Assembly: GCA_002238565.1 (NCBI GenBank)
Contig: MPMP01000027.1
Location: forward strand, 1-54,475
Source: Albidovulum sp. bin36
GTDB taxonomy: Bacteria > Pseudomonadota > Alphaproteobacteria > Rhodobacterales > Rhodobacteraceae
Direction of reading: 5' to 3'
DNA length: 54,475 nt
Made by a program: the position numbers and the translations under genes. The notes beneath the pieces were generated by a model, which ran no database searches, had not been told where the DNA came from, and saw nothing but the letters and a program-made list of their open reading frames with translations. Below, one piece after another: positions 16,725-25,743 of the stretch (within the stretch, counting starts at the first letter, position 1; each line of letters starts with the position of its first letter).

Positions 16725-18623
16725 CTATTCGGGCTCGACGTAGAAGGCTCCGTAACTGGCTACGATAAGCAGTCCCCCGTCCTTGTCCTTGATTGTTTCC
16801 AAAATCGTGCCAACCGATGCCAAGCGATCGCCCGGCGATAGCATCTCGGCGCCTATGCCGAATTCTTGGGTTTCCGATGAAACGCTATACGCATAGCCGG
16901 ATCCATCCCGACGATTGGAACGAACTGCAGTTTCGTTGTCCGCAGCGAAATCGTCGCTCAGAAAGCGAACCGGGCTGTGGTCGTATACAAGACCGCCCGC
17001 TCCCGATTGAAACCCTAATTGCTCGGCAGGCGGCTCGTTTCCTGCACCAAGCGAAAATTTTTCGCTGGCGCGTCCAGTCGCCGCAATTTCTGCCAAGGCA
17101 ACCATGTCAATGGCTAAATTGTCCGACCTCTCCTCGAGTCTCGCGATAGAATTTTCAAGTTGCGCAACCGTTCCGTCTTTACCGCTTAAAAGCTGCAAGG
17201 ATTGCATCGCCAATTCAATCTCCGCGCGGTTCGCCTCGACTGCATCGCCCGCCGTTACGGGCGCGCTGCGGATATCGGAATTGCCGTCGCCTTCGCGGCT
17301 ACGTTTCGCCAGAATTTCCTCGACAAGCAAAAGCCTGCCTTCCAACTCTCTCAATTGCGGATATGCGATAGTAGCATATTCGTCGAATTCGCTCGTAGCC
17401 CCGATATCCGATTCAACCCCGACCAGCCGGTTTCCGTGAGCATCGCGCGAATAAATCCGGGACGCGCCAGCCGTATTGCTTGCAAGTCTTTGTTTCCCCG
17501 AGCCGCCAATATCCTGCGAAGCGAAAGATTCCGGATCACGCGCCGCCGGCTCCGACCCGCCAGGCTGATCCTGCACCCTTGCCTTTACGTCCCGATGACC
17601 GGACGGCCCGTCGCGGATAATGGTTTCCGCGAGCGACTGCCGACCTTGCTCGCCCCATAGCCTTCCGAAGCTGTGAGCCAGGCGGCTTTCGCCGGACTGC
17701 ATGGCGTTCCACGCCGCCATATCGCCAGCATCGATAGGATCGGAGCGATAAGTGCCATTTTCGGCATAGAACAGAATATTGCTTCGTCCTCGGCCGCCGC
17801 CGGAATTTTCGTCTCGATTGCCCGGAAGCTGCCCGGCTAGCGAGGACGTTTGGTCAGTGCGCGTTTGATTGGGTTTCTGAAAAGACCCGCCATCCTGGAT
17901 TCGCGATGCCGTATCGAGCGGCGCCGCTTGGTTTTCGGCGCCGTCGGAGAATATTCGAATTGCCGCGCCTAAATTCGACGCTTGGCTGCCAAGCTCGCTC
18001 AGACCAAGGCCAATGCCCGAAAATTTAACGGCCTGAAACGCGCCGACCACCAGCACGAAAGCGATAGCGGCATATATCAATGCAGAACGGCTGCCAAAGA
18101 TTTCGCGGATGCGCGATTTGCTCGGGATTCGCTCGCCGGACTCGCCAAAGGCCGAGCTTTCGTCGCCTGCTCCCGGTTCGATTTCGGCATCCTTGCCACG
18201 TGAGGACTCGCCGGTCTCGGCATTTGCCGCCGGCGCGGAATTCTCCGAAATGCCGCTGTCGCGCTCCCTGCCGCCATGCAACCGCGCGGCATCACTTTGG
18301 CCGGCGGCTATCTTGTCGACTTGAATCGGATCGCTAACATCCGGACGGCTATCTTGCTTTGATTCGTCTTTGAACTCATCCTCATCGGGCCAATTCTGGA
18401 ATTCATAATCCAGGTCGTCCTGGAAAATGGCTTTGATTTCGGCTTCACTCAAATTATTTTGGCGCGAATCCGGGCCGCCCTCAGCAACGTCGTCCGAACT
18501 ATCGGCATTGCCGATAGTTCCGAATTCTTCATCGAGCAGTCGCGTGTCGCTGAATTCGATGTTTTTTTCGCTGCCGTCCGCCTCGGAATGCGCCGACGAC
18601 GATCCGTTTCCATTGCCCGGCAT
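16725..18623 (-). CDS. Large acidic single-pass membrane protein of unknown function
   Basis: I do not recognise this 632-aa protein. The N-terminal 165 residues are very acidic and Ser/Asp/Glu-rich (for example FQDDLDYEFQNWPDEDEF, 67-84) and probably unstructured. One hydrophobic segment, residues 181-199 (ALIYAAIAFVLVVGAFQAV), follows a basic stretch, so the N-terminus should be cytoplasmic and residues 200-632 periplasmic. Residues 210-410 are low-complexity and polar. Two likely coiled-coil helices lie near 424-442 and 461-515. The C-terminus (GDRLASVGTILETIKDKDGG to the end) looks like a small beta domain. It stands alone between an IS graveyard and a DNA repair gene. The topology resembles cell-envelope scaffold or secretion-coupling proteins, but no homology is claimed. 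Confidence 0.75.
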   Translation of the reverse strand: MPGNGNGSSSAHSEADGSEKNIEFSDTRLLDEEFGTIGNADSSDDVAEGGPDSRQNNLSEAEIKAIFQDDLDYEFQNWPDEDEFKDESKQDSRPDVSDPIQVDKIAAGQSDAARLHGGRERDSGISENSAPAANAETGESSRGKDAEIEPGAGDESSAFGESGERIPSKSRIREIFGSRSALIYAAIAFVLVVGAFQAVKFSGIGLGLSELGSQASNLGAAIRIFSDGAENQAAPLDTASRIQDGGSFQKPNQTRTDQTSSLAGQLPGNRDENSGGGRGRSNILFYAENGTYRSDPIDAGDMAAWNAMQSGESRLAHSFGRLWGEQGRQSLAETIIRDGPSGHRDVKARVQDQPGGSEPAARDPESFASQDIGGSGKQRLASNTAGASRIYSRDAHGNRLVGVESDIGATSEFDEYATIAYPQLRELEGRLLLVEEILAKRSREGDGNSDIRSAPVTAGDAVEANRAEIELAMQSLQLLSGKDGTVAQLENSIARLEERSDNLAIDMVALAEIAATGRASEKFSLGAGNEPPAEQLGFQSGAGGLVYDHSPVRFLSDDFAADNETAVRSNRRDGSGYAYSVSSETQEFGIGAEMLSPGDRLASVGTILETIKDKDGGLLIVASYGAFYVEPE

Positions 18624-18962
18624 CGCGAAGCCTCCGGTTTCTGCATTCGGCCAAGAATAGGCGCAGACCGGGAAACTTCAGCGGGGCGCCATCGCCGAAA
18701 ATTCAATTTTTCTCCGCCTTGATGCGGAAAACTTTTCAACTTTCGGAGGCTCCGGAAAAGGCTTCAAACGGCGCGAATCATTCCGATTCGCGGCGAAAAT
18801 CCTTAAAAAATTGAAAATCATTTGTCGCCATAAGGAATTTTCACCGGTATCCGCCGGACCGATTGCGACTTTTTTCTTCCCGTGCCATGCTATCGGCGAA
18901 ACAGCCGATATTGCGTGGAACTCGGCGGGATCGCCCGGGCTGCAAGCGAGTCGGAGCCGGCA

Positions 18963-19589
18963 ATGGCGGACTATCGCGTGACCTTCGATTCCGGCGAATT
19001 CTTCATGTCCATCGAATCGTCGGTTCGCGCATGCAGAATTTGCGAAGCCAAATTCAGGGCAACAGCGACAGCGCATGATCCGAACCCGGTATTCTGGTGC
19101 TCGCCGAATGCGCGCATCCTGATAGCCGGGCAGGCTCCCGGAATCCGCGTGCATAAGAGCGGCATTCCTTTTTCCGACCCGTCGGGAGTCCGGCTCCGAA
19201 ATTGGATGGGCGTTACGGAAGAATTGTTCTACGACAGGGATCGAATCGCGATCCTTCCCATGGCCTTTTGTTTTCCGGGCTACGACGGGAACGGCGGCGA
19301 CCTGCCGCCTCCGCTAATTTGCGCAAAAACGTGGCGAGACCGAATATTGCAGCGTCTCGAATCCATTGAAACTTCGCTTCTCGTAGGCGCCTATGCGCAG
19401 AAGTGGCACCTAGGCTCGCGGGCGCGGTCCGTTTCGGCGACCGTGGCCGATTGGGAGGAATTCGCCCCCTCCGCCTACCCCCTTCCCCATCCCAGCTGGC
19501 GCAACAATGGATGGCTCAAGCGCAATCCGTGGTTTGAAGCCGAACTGCTTCCCGCGCTGCGGAGGCGTCTCAGGCGGATTCTCGTTTGA
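18963..19589 (+). CDS. Uracil-DNA-glycosylase-family protein
   Basis: A 208-aa protein of the UDG superfamily (family-4-like/uncharacterised clade), expected to bind or excise damaged bases. Motif A is represented by ILIAGQAPG (52-60) followed by IPFSDPSGVRLRNWMGV (68-84). Motif B is LPHPSWRNN (174-182). CRIC (24-27) near the N-terminus could be part of an Fe-S site, but a full set of four cysteines is not obvious, since C46, C103 and C120 are not in the usual spacing. I choose ATG 18963, which has GGAG about 7 nt upstream; ATG 19005 is a possible later start. It lies alone, with unrecognised DNA downstream. Confidence 0.8.
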   Translation: MADYRVTFDSGEFFMSIESSVRACRICEAKFRATATAHDPNPVFWCSPNARILIAGQAPGIRVHKSGIPFSDPSGVRLRNWMGVTEELFYDRDRIAILPMAFCFPGYDGNGGDLPPPLICAKTWRDRILQRLESIETSLLVGAYAQKWHLGSRARSVSATVADWEEFAPSAYPLPHPSWRNNGWLKRNPWFEAELLPALRRRLRRILV

Positions 19590-20227
19590 ATTCCAGCCTC
19601 GGGCCAATCGATGCCGAGACGACCGATGCGATCGATCCGGCGGCGAGCGCGACGCTAATCCGGATTTTGCCCGACCGCCGCGCGCGGCGCGGGCGCTTTT
19701 TCGCCGCTTGAAATCGAGAAGCCGAGGAAACAGGGCGCGGATTGAAATTCAAGCGGATGGCGAGATGTCGAATCGATGCTGCAAGCCGAGCACCAGGGTT
19801 ACGGACTGTTCCGGCGGCGAGCGGCTCGATCACGAAATTTGACTCGCGCTCGAAGAGACAAGGGGTGTAGCCCAAAATGGTTGATTGGGTCGAATGTGAG
19901 TTTCCGACCTTCCAATTCATAAAGAGGCGCGCTGCTATAGGAATACTTTCTTGCATCGCTTTTCAACAAGTTTGAGATACACCCAGAGACAAGTTGCTCT
20001 TGCGAATTCCGTGATCTCTGGTCTAAAAACCGCGAGTCGCGCATTGGCGCGCAAGTAAATGGGGAAGTTCTCGATCTTAAGGCTAAGCTTCCGAACAAGC
20101 GCTGCGCCGACAAGGACACGCCGCTGCAATGCGCTTTGCCGGGACGAGTGAAGTTTGAGGGCGCCCCGTAAACTCAAAATTCCGCCGAATCGCGAATCGC
20201 CGCGATCTCGAGCGGGAAGGAGGAAAT
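19590..20227. other. Upstream region of the sugar ABC operon, containing a dispersed repeat
   Basis: No gene is recognised. It contains one copy of the 125-bp repeat at 19861-19985. The DNA just before 20228 holds the leader of the binding-protein gene, with a strong AAGGAGG ribosome site. A promoter for the sugar operon should lie between 19985 and 20220, but I cannot point to a convincing -35/-10 pair. Confidence 0.4.
19861..19985 (-). repeat. 125-bp dispersed repeat, copy 1
   Basis: The reverse complement of this stretch matches 48358-48482 with 4 differences over 125 bp and no gaps (about 97% identity). The two copies are in inverted orientation about 28.4 kb apart. Both copies keep a short frame ending VEKRCxKVFL and stop, but the near-identity covers non-coding positions equally, so coding is not supported. 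It may be the end of a transposable element or a small structured element; its nature is unknown. DNA on either side of the two copies is unrelated. Confidence 0.9.
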
Positions 20228-21214
20228 ATGAAAAAATTCTTGTTAACCTTGGCATCGCTCGCCGTTTCCGCGAGCTTCGCCGCAACGGCGTGGAGTCAGG
20301 CGCCGACTATGGGAGTAGTTGTTAAAATCGGCGGAATACCTTGGTTCAACGCCATGGAAAACGGTATCAAGGAACGCGCGGCGGAAATCGGCATGGATGC
20401 ATGGATGGTCGGCCCGACCTCGGCCGACCCGGCTCTTCAGGTGCGCGCGATCGAAGATCTCATTGCTCAGGGCGTTGATGTGATCGGCGTCGTCCCGAAC
20501 GACGAAACCGCGCTCGAACCGGTACTGCAGAAAGCGCGCGACGCCGGAATCAAGGTCGTCGCCCACGAAGGCCCCGGCCTAATGAACGTCGACTGGAACT
20601 TCGAACTCGCATCGTCGACCGGATTCGGCGAAGCCCACGCGATGCTGCTCGCCGAGAAAATCGGCGGATCCGGACAGTACGCGGTGTACGTCGGTTCGCT
20701 TACGGTGCCGCTCCACAACGCATGGGCCGACGCCGCCATCGCCTGGCTGGCCGAGAACCACCCTGAAATCGAACTCATCGGCGAACGATACGGCGTCGCG
20801 GAAAGCGTTGACGACAGCAGAACGACGGCTCTGGACCTGATCGCCGCGAATCCGGGCCTCAAAGGATTCCTGGCCTTCGGCAGCCAAGGGCCGATCGGCG
20901 CGGGACGCGCGGTGCAGGAACGCAGGAAGACCGGCGAAATCCACGTGCTCGGACCCTTCTCGCCCGGACAAGGTCGCCAGCTCGTGCACGACGGCGTGCT
21001 GTCGGGCGGGTTCATGTGGAATCCGCACGAGGCCGGACGCGTATTCGTAACCATGGGCAAGATGCTCGTGGACGGCGCGATGATCGAAGACGGCACCATG
21101 ATCGAAGGCCTGGGCGAGGTCAGCCCTGACGCGGCCACCCGCAACATTATCACCGACAATCTTCTCGAGCTCAACGTCGACACCGTTGACGCGCTCGCGG
21201 ACATGGGTCTTTAG
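20228..21214 (+). CDS. Sugar ABC transporter periplasmic binding protein (RbsB-like)
   Basis: A 328-aa periplasmic binding protein of the Peripla_BP_4 family. The signal peptide runs to about residue 25 (AWSQA). The mature N-terminus, MGVVVKIGGIPWFNAMENGI, is the first strand and ligand-contact loop typical of ribose/AI-2/rare-sugar binders. IEDLIAQGVDVIGVVPND and AGIKVVAHEGPGL are the standard hinge-side repeats. A strong AAGGAGG lies 6 nt before the ATG. It is the first gene of a six-gene operon with ATPase, two permeases, an epimerase and a kinase. A hairpin directly after its stop probably favours high expression of this gene. The sugar is inferred to be a ketose from the epimerase, not from this sequence. 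Confidence 0.9.
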   Translation: MKKFLLTLASLAVSASFAATAWSQAPTMGVVVKIGGIPWFNAMENGIKERAAEIGMDAWMVGPTSADPALQVRAIEDLIAQGVDVIGVVPNDETALEPVLQKARDAGIKVVAHEGPGLMNVDWNFELASSTGFGEAHAMLLAEKIGGSGQYAVYVGSLTVPLHNAWADAAIAWLAENHPEIELIGERYGVAESVDDSRTTALDLIAANPGLKGFLAFGSQGPIGAGRAVQERRKTGEIHVLGPFSPGQGRQLVHDGVLSGGFMWNPHEAGRVFVTMGKMLVDGAMIEDGTMIEGLGEVSPDAATRNIITDNLLELNVDTVDALADMGL

Positions 21215-21228
21215 AGGCCCAACCGAAA

Positions 21229-21260
21229 GGCGCGGGGCCGAGCGCGCTCGCTCCCGCGCC
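21229..21260 (+). promoter_or_regulatory. Intercistronic hairpin after the sugar-binding-protein gene
   Basis: GGCGCGGG (21229-21236) pairs with CCCGCGCC (21253-21260), with further GC pairing possible in the loop. It starts 15 nt after the stop codon and has no U-tract, so it should block 3' exonucleases or partly terminate rather than end the operon. The other two binding-protein genes in the window have a hairpin in the same place. Confidence 0.65.
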
Positions 21261-21345
21261 GCCATTTGAACGAGGACGTGCCGTTGGGAAGCATCCGATT
21301 GCCGGAGCAGGTCGCGCCGGCAGCGGCGGAATTGGCGGATTGTCC

Positions 21346-22881
21346 ATGACCGCGTCGGCCGCGGGGGAGGCGCCGGAGAGCGAAAGCGGCGTCTCCGGCT
21401 GGGCCCTTATGCTCCGCAACGTCAACAAGGCATTCGAAGGCGTGCAGGCCTTGGAAGACGTATCCTTCAGCGTCCGCATCGGCGAGATCCACTGCCTCGC
21501 CGGCGAGAACGGCTGCGGCAAAAGCACGCTGATCAAAATCGTAACCGGCGTTTACTCGCCCGATTCGGGAACCGAAATCGAGGTTTTCGGCGAGCGGCAT
21601 GCCAGCATCACCCCCGCCCAGGCCCGCACTCTCGGAATCTCGGTGATTTGGCAGGATCTCGCCCTGTTTCCGCATATGACCGTCGCCGAGAATATCGCCT
21701 TCGACGAATCGGTCGGCTTGATTCCCAAATTCTTCTCGCAGGGGTCGTCCTACCGCCGCGCGGAAAAAGCCCTCAACCGGCTGCGCGTCGATCTGGATCT
21801 AAGCGCATCGCTCAATTCGCTGCCGATCGCGAAGCGGCAGATCGTCGCGATCGCGCGCGCGCTCCACGCCAACGCCAAATTGATATTCATGGACGAGCCG
21901 ACGTCGTCCCTTACTCAAAGCGAAACCGACAATCTGCTCCGAATCGTCAAGACCTTGTCGACCGAGGGCGTTTCGGTCGTCTTCGTCAGCCACAGGCTGG
22001 CCGAGGTCATCGAAATCTCGTCGCGCCTAACCGTGCTGCGAAACGGGCGCCTGGTAGGGGTCTACGATACTTCGGATATGACCCAGACCAGGCTCGGAAG
22101 CCTAATGACCGGGCAGGAGCTCGTCAGCGAAGTGTCTGCCAGGGACTGCTCCGGCAATCCGCCAGTCCTCGAAATCGAAGGTCTTTCGCGGTCGGGAGAG
22201 TACAGCGACGTGAGCCTGAAAGTTAGGTCCGGCGAAATCGTCGGCGTCATCGGTCTCATTGGAGCCGGACGTACCGAGCTGGCGCATTCGCTAATTGGGA
22301 TGACGGCGCCGGATTCGGGATCCCTGCGGCTCAACGGCCGGAGAATCAGCCCCCGCTCCGTGCGCGACGCGATCAGCGCCGGAATCGCGTATGTATCCGA
22401 GGACCGGCTTACGCTCGGATTGATTCAGCAGCAGTCCATTTCCGCCAATGTCGTGATAACGGTGCTGAGCAAGATACTCGGCCTCATGGGGCTGATTTCG
22501 CCGAAGCGGCAAGGCTCGCTCGTCTCGAAATGGATCGATGAGCTTGCAATTCAGATCGGCCATCCCGACCACGCCGTATCGACCTTGTCAGGAGGCAACC
22601 AGCAGCGCGTGGTTCTGGCGAAGTGGCTCACGACCAGTCCGAGGCTGCTGATTCTAGACAGCCCGACAGTGGGCGTGGACGTAGGCGCGCGCGCAGGGAT
22701 ATTCCGGATCGCCCGGAAGCTCGCCGACGAGGGAATCGCCATCCTTCTGATTTCCGATGAAGTCCACGAGGTGCACTACAATTCCGACCGGGTGCTGCAC
22801 ATGCGGAACGGGCGGATCGTCTGGGAGCACGACCCCGCTTCGGCGTCGCTTTCGCAGCTGGAGGCCCGGGTCTATGCGTAG
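21346..22881 (+). CDS. Sugar ABC transporter ATP-binding protein, two NBDs (RbsA-like)
   Basis: A 511-aa double ATPase of the ribose/simple-sugar class. The first NBD has Walker A GENGCGKST (53-61) and Walker B LIFMDEPTSSL. The second has a degenerate Walker A (IGLIGAGRTEL), a clear signature LSGGNQQRVVLAKWL and Walker B LLILDSPTVGVDVGA. This is the usual RbsA pattern, in which the second site is catalytically weak. I start at ATG 21346; a TTG 6 bp earlier is also open. It ends inside the start of the first permease (8-bp overlap), so the subunits are made in step. Confidence 0.92.
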   Translation: MTASAAGEAPESESGVSGWALMLRNVNKAFEGVQALEDVSFSVRIGEIHCLAGENGCGKSTLIKIVTGVYSPDSGTEIEVFGERHASITPAQARTLGISVIWQDLALFPHMTVAENIAFDESVGLIPKFFSQGSSYRRAEKALNRLRVDLDLSASLNSLPIAKRQIVAIARALHANAKLIFMDEPTSSLTQSETDNLLRIVKTLSTEGVSVVFVSHRLAEVIEISSRLTVLRNGRLVGVYDTSDMTQTRLGSLMTGQELVSEVSARDCSGNPPVLEIEGLSRSGEYSDVSLKVRSGEIVGVIGLIGAGRTELAHSLIGMTAPDSGSLRLNGRRISPRSVRDAISAGIAYVSEDRLTLGLIQQQSISANVVITVLSKILGLMGLISPKRQGSLVSKWIDELAIQIGHPDHAVSTLSGGNQQRVVLAKWLTTSPRLLILDSPTVGVDVGARAGIFRIARKLADEGIAILLISDEVHEVHYNSDRVLHMRNGRIVWEHDPASASLSQLEARVYA

Positions 22882-23893
22882 ACTGGTCACGGGCTATACG
22901 GTCGAGCTTCGGCTGCTGGCCGTTCTGCTGGCGATGTGCGTCTGCCTTTCGATACTGTCCGAGCACTTTCTGACCGCCGGCAACCTCACGGCCTTGCTCA
23001 ACAACAACGCGGTCAATCTGATTTGGGCCGTGGGGCTTCTCGTCGTTCTGATTTCGGGCGGCATCGACATTTCGTTCGCCGTGGCGGCCTCGGTCGTTCA
23101 GTACGTCGCGGTCTATTGCTTCGGGGCGCTCGGAGGCGGCAACTGGTTCTTCGGATTCGTGGTCTGCGGCATGCTCGGAATCGGCCTGGGACTTATCAAC
23201 GCCTACCTGATACACTCGTTCCGGATTATTTCGATCGTCGTTACGATCGCGACTTTCAACGCCTTTTTCGGCCTTCTGATGTTCTTTACGTCGGGCCGCT
23301 TCATCTACAACCTTCCCAGTTGGTGGGTGGACAGGATCTTCATTTTCGAGCACCAGGCGGCCGACGGCACGTGGTCGGAGCTAAATCTTTCGGTTGCAGT
23401 GATGGCCGCGTGCGTGTTCGCAACCTGGGTCATCATCGCAGGAACCAATGTCGGCAGGCAGATCTACGCCTTTGGCGACAACCCCGAAGGCGCGAGGCGC
23501 GCCGGCGTCAACATCGCATTCATGCAGGCCGTCGCCTTCGGCTGGATGGGGCTAATGGCGGGAATCGCCGGCCTGATGCAAGTCAACATCGTCAAGGAGG
23601 TCGTGCCCAACGCCCTGATCGGGCGGGAACTGGACGTGCTCGCCGCCGTCGTGCTAGGCGGCGCGAGGCTCGGCGGCGGCAAGGGATCGATCCTTGGCTG
23701 CATTCTGGGCGTCATGTTCGTCGCGATTACGCAGAACGGACTCAACCTGCTCGGCGTTTCGCCTTTCGCGTTCCAGATGATTATCGGCAGCGTAATCCTG
23801 ATTGCAATCTCGACATCGAACCTGTCGCTCGGAGACGCGTTCGAGAGGCTGCCCCTCGCCGCCGCATTCAAGCGACGGACCCTTCGGCGATGA
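22874..23893 (+). CDS. Sugar ABC transporter permease 1 (RbsC-like)
   Basis: A 339-aa membrane protein of the BPD_transp_2 family with about 8-10 hydrophobic segments. The family segment LISGGIDISFAVAASVVQYV lies near residues 59-78, and the EAA-like cytoplasmic loop IYAFGDNPEGARRAGVN (about 197-213) contacts the ATPase. The end motif AVVLGGARLGGGKGSILG is typical. The start ATG 22874 overlaps the ATPase stop; longer open frames upstream are read-through. It forms a heterodimer with the next permease, as expected when two unequal permeases are present. Confidence 0.9.
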   Translation: MRRLVTGYTVELRLLAVLLAMCVCLSILSEHFLTAGNLTALLNNNAVNLIWAVGLLVVLISGGIDISFAVAASVVQYVAVYCFGALGGGNWFFGFVVCGMLGIGLGLINAYLIHSFRIISIVVTIATFNAFFGLLMFFTSGRFIYNLPSWWVDRIFIFEHQAADGTWSELNLSVAVMAACVFATWVIIAGTNVGRQIYAFGDNPEGARRAGVNIAFMQAVAFGWMGLMAGIAGLMQVNIVKEVVPNALIGRELDVLAAVVLGGARLGGGKGSILGCILGVMFVAITQNGLNLLGVSPFAFQMIIGSVILIAISTSNLSLGDAFERLPLAAAFKRRTLRR

Positions 23894-24891
23894 ACGAAGC
23901 CGTCGCAGCCCTGAAGCGCCGCGTGGGTCCGGAAACGCTGGCCCTTGCCGGATTCCTAGCCTGCCTAGTCGTCGCCTTCTCCGCATTTTCGCCGAGATTC
24001 CTGAGCGTCGCCAATTTCAACTCCATGGCGTTCCAGCTCCCCGTGCTGGGACTTCTAACGCTGGCGATGCTAGCGCCGATCCTGTCGGGCGGACTTAATC
24101 TCGCGATAATCTTTACGGCCAACATGTCGGGGCTGACCCTTGCCTGGGTTCTTATACAGGCGGGCGGAACCGAAGCGGGCGTCGCGGCGTTTTTCGTCGG
24201 ATGCGTCGCCGCGGTGGCCGTCGGGGCGACGGCCGGCGGCTTGATGGGACTCGTCGTCGCCTATACCGGCGCGCATCCGATCCTCGTCTCGCTGGCGATG
24301 ATGATCTTTTTGCGCGGCCTCGGCGAATTCCTTACGCGCGGCGGAGATATTTCCGGCTTCCCCGAATTCGTGGGAAGAATCGGCCACGGCAGCCTGCTCG
24401 GGATTCCGGTTCCGCTCCTGGTATTCGGCGCCGTCGCCTTCGGCTGGCATGTCATGCTGAAGTATTCGCGCCACGGCTTTTCCGTATATATGATCGGGTC
24501 AAACATACGCGCCTCGGAATATTCGGGGCTTCCCACGGCGCGAACGCTGACGCTGATTTACACCTTGTCGGGAGTTCTTTGCGCGATCGCCGGCATATTG
24601 ATGGTTTCGCGGTTCAACTCGGTTAGAGTCGGCCACGGCGAAGCGCTGCTGCTTGTAACGGTGCTCGCCTGCTTTCTGGGAGGCGTGGACCCGTTCGGCG
24701 GCTTCGGGCGCGTGGCGCCGGTGGCCGTCGCCCTGGTGATCCTGCAGGTTCTTTCGTCGGGGCTCAACCTTCTTGGGGCGAACCAGCATCTGTCGACGGC
24801 GGTTTGGGGGCTATTCCTCATACTTGTCATGGTGCTTAGGCACATGCTGTCAAGAGCAAGGATATTTTTGAAAAAGAGGAAAGAGATATGA
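23890..24891 (+). CDS. Sugar ABC transporter permease 2 (RbsC-like)
   Basis: A 333-aa membrane protein of the same family as the preceding gene but only distantly similar to it. Typical segments are LAPILSGGLNLAIIFTANMS, AYTGAHPILVSLAMMIFLRG, the loop VYMIGSNIRASEYSGL and the end AVWGLFLILVMVLR. The start ATG 23890 overlaps the previous TGA (ATGA), and its own stop overlaps the ATG of the epimerase in the same way. The very tight overlaps across four genes indicate one translationally coupled unit. Confidence 0.9.
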   Translation: MNEAVAALKRRVGPETLALAGFLACLVVAFSAFSPRFLSVANFNSMAFQLPVLGLLTLAMLAPILSGGLNLAIIFTANMSGLTLAWVLIQAGGTEAGVAAFFVGCVAAVAVGATAGGLMGLVVAYTGAHPILVSLAMMIFLRGLGEFLTRGGDISGFPEFVGRIGHGSLLGIPVPLLVFGAVAFGWHVMLKYSRHGFSVYMIGSNIRASEYSGLPTARTLTLIYTLSGVLCAIAGILMVSRFNSVRVGHGEALLLVTVLACFLGGVDPFGGFGRVAPVAVALVILQVLSSGLNLLGANQHLSTAVWGLFLILVMVLRHMLSRARIFLKKRKEI

Positions 24892-25736
24892 ATGGACTCG
24901 GCGTTCACGCTTGCATGTGGACGATGAACTGGGACGCGTCAGGATCGGAACTCGCGGTTGCGGAGGCCGTGCGGCACGGGGTCGATTTTATCGAAATCCC
25001 GCTGCTGAATCCCGATGCCGTCGACGCGGAAGGCACGCGCAGGCTGCTTGAACGAAGCTCCATGAGGGCGGTGTGCTCCCTGGGCCTTCCCGAATCATGC
25101 TGGGCGTCGAAGCGACCCGACGACGCGATCGCGTTTCTATCCGCAGCTCTCGACAAGACGAGCAGGATCGGCGCGGAAGCGCTTTCCGGCGTGACGTACG
25201 GGGGAATCGGTGAAAGAAGCGGGAGCCCGCCTACAAAGTCCGAGCTCGACAATGTCGCGAAGGCGGCGGAAGCGGCGGCGCGGAAGGCGAAATCCCTCGG
25301 CTTGAAATTCGGAATCGAACCGGTAAACAGGTACGAAACGCATTTGCTTAATACGGGCAGGCAGGCCGCCGACCTGATCGAGCGCTGCGGCGCAGACAAT
25401 ATGTTCGTCCATCTCGACACCTACCATATGAATATCGAGGAGAAGGGCGTCGCCAACGGCATTCTCGATTGCCGCGACCACCTGCAGTACATTCATCTTT
25501 CCGAAAGCGACCGCGGCACGCCCGGCGCCGGCACCTGCGACTGGGATGAGATTTTCGGCGCTCTTGCGGCAATCGGATTCTCGGGCGGCATGGCCATGGA
25601 GAGCTTTATCAACCTGCCGCCGGAAATCAGCTCCGGCCTTTCGGTTTGGCGGCCCGTTGCGGAGAGCCACGACGAAGTCATGGACCAGGGGCTACCGTTC
25701 CTGCGCAACAAGGCGCGACAGTACCGGCTGATTTGA
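24888..25736 (+). CDS. Sugar phosphate isomerase/epimerase family, ketose 3-epimerase-like
   Basis: A 282-aa TIM-barrel protein. Four metal ligands can be assigned: Glu144 (GIEPVNRYE), Asp177 (HLDTYHMN), His203 (IHLSESDRG) and Glu238 (MAMESF). Their spacings of 33, 26 and 35 equal those of Pseudomonas cichorii D-tagatose 3-epimerase (E152, D185, H211, E246, from memory), so a free-ketose C3 epimerase (psicose/tagatose type) is a strong candidate. It lies in the coupled ABC operon, 4 bp overlapping the permease, which suggests that the imported sugar is a rare ketose converted to fructose- or sorbose-like forms before phosphorylation by the following kinase. Inosose-type isomerases share the fold and cannot be fully excluded. 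Confidence 0.88.
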   Translation: MNGLGVHACMWTMNWDASGSELAVAEAVRHGVDFIEIPLLNPDAVDAEGTRRLLERSSMRAVCSLGLPESCWASKRPDDAIAFLSAALDKTSRIGAEALSGVTYGGIGERSGSPPTKSELDNVAKAAEAAARKAKSLGLKFGIEPVNRYETHLLNTGRQAADLIERCGADNMFVHLDTYHMNIEEKGVANGILDCRDHLQYIHLSESDRGTPGAGTCDWDEIFGALAAIGFSGGMAMESFINLPPEISSGLSVWRPVAESHDEVMDQGLPFLRNKARQYRLI

Positions 25737-25743
25737 ACCTGCT

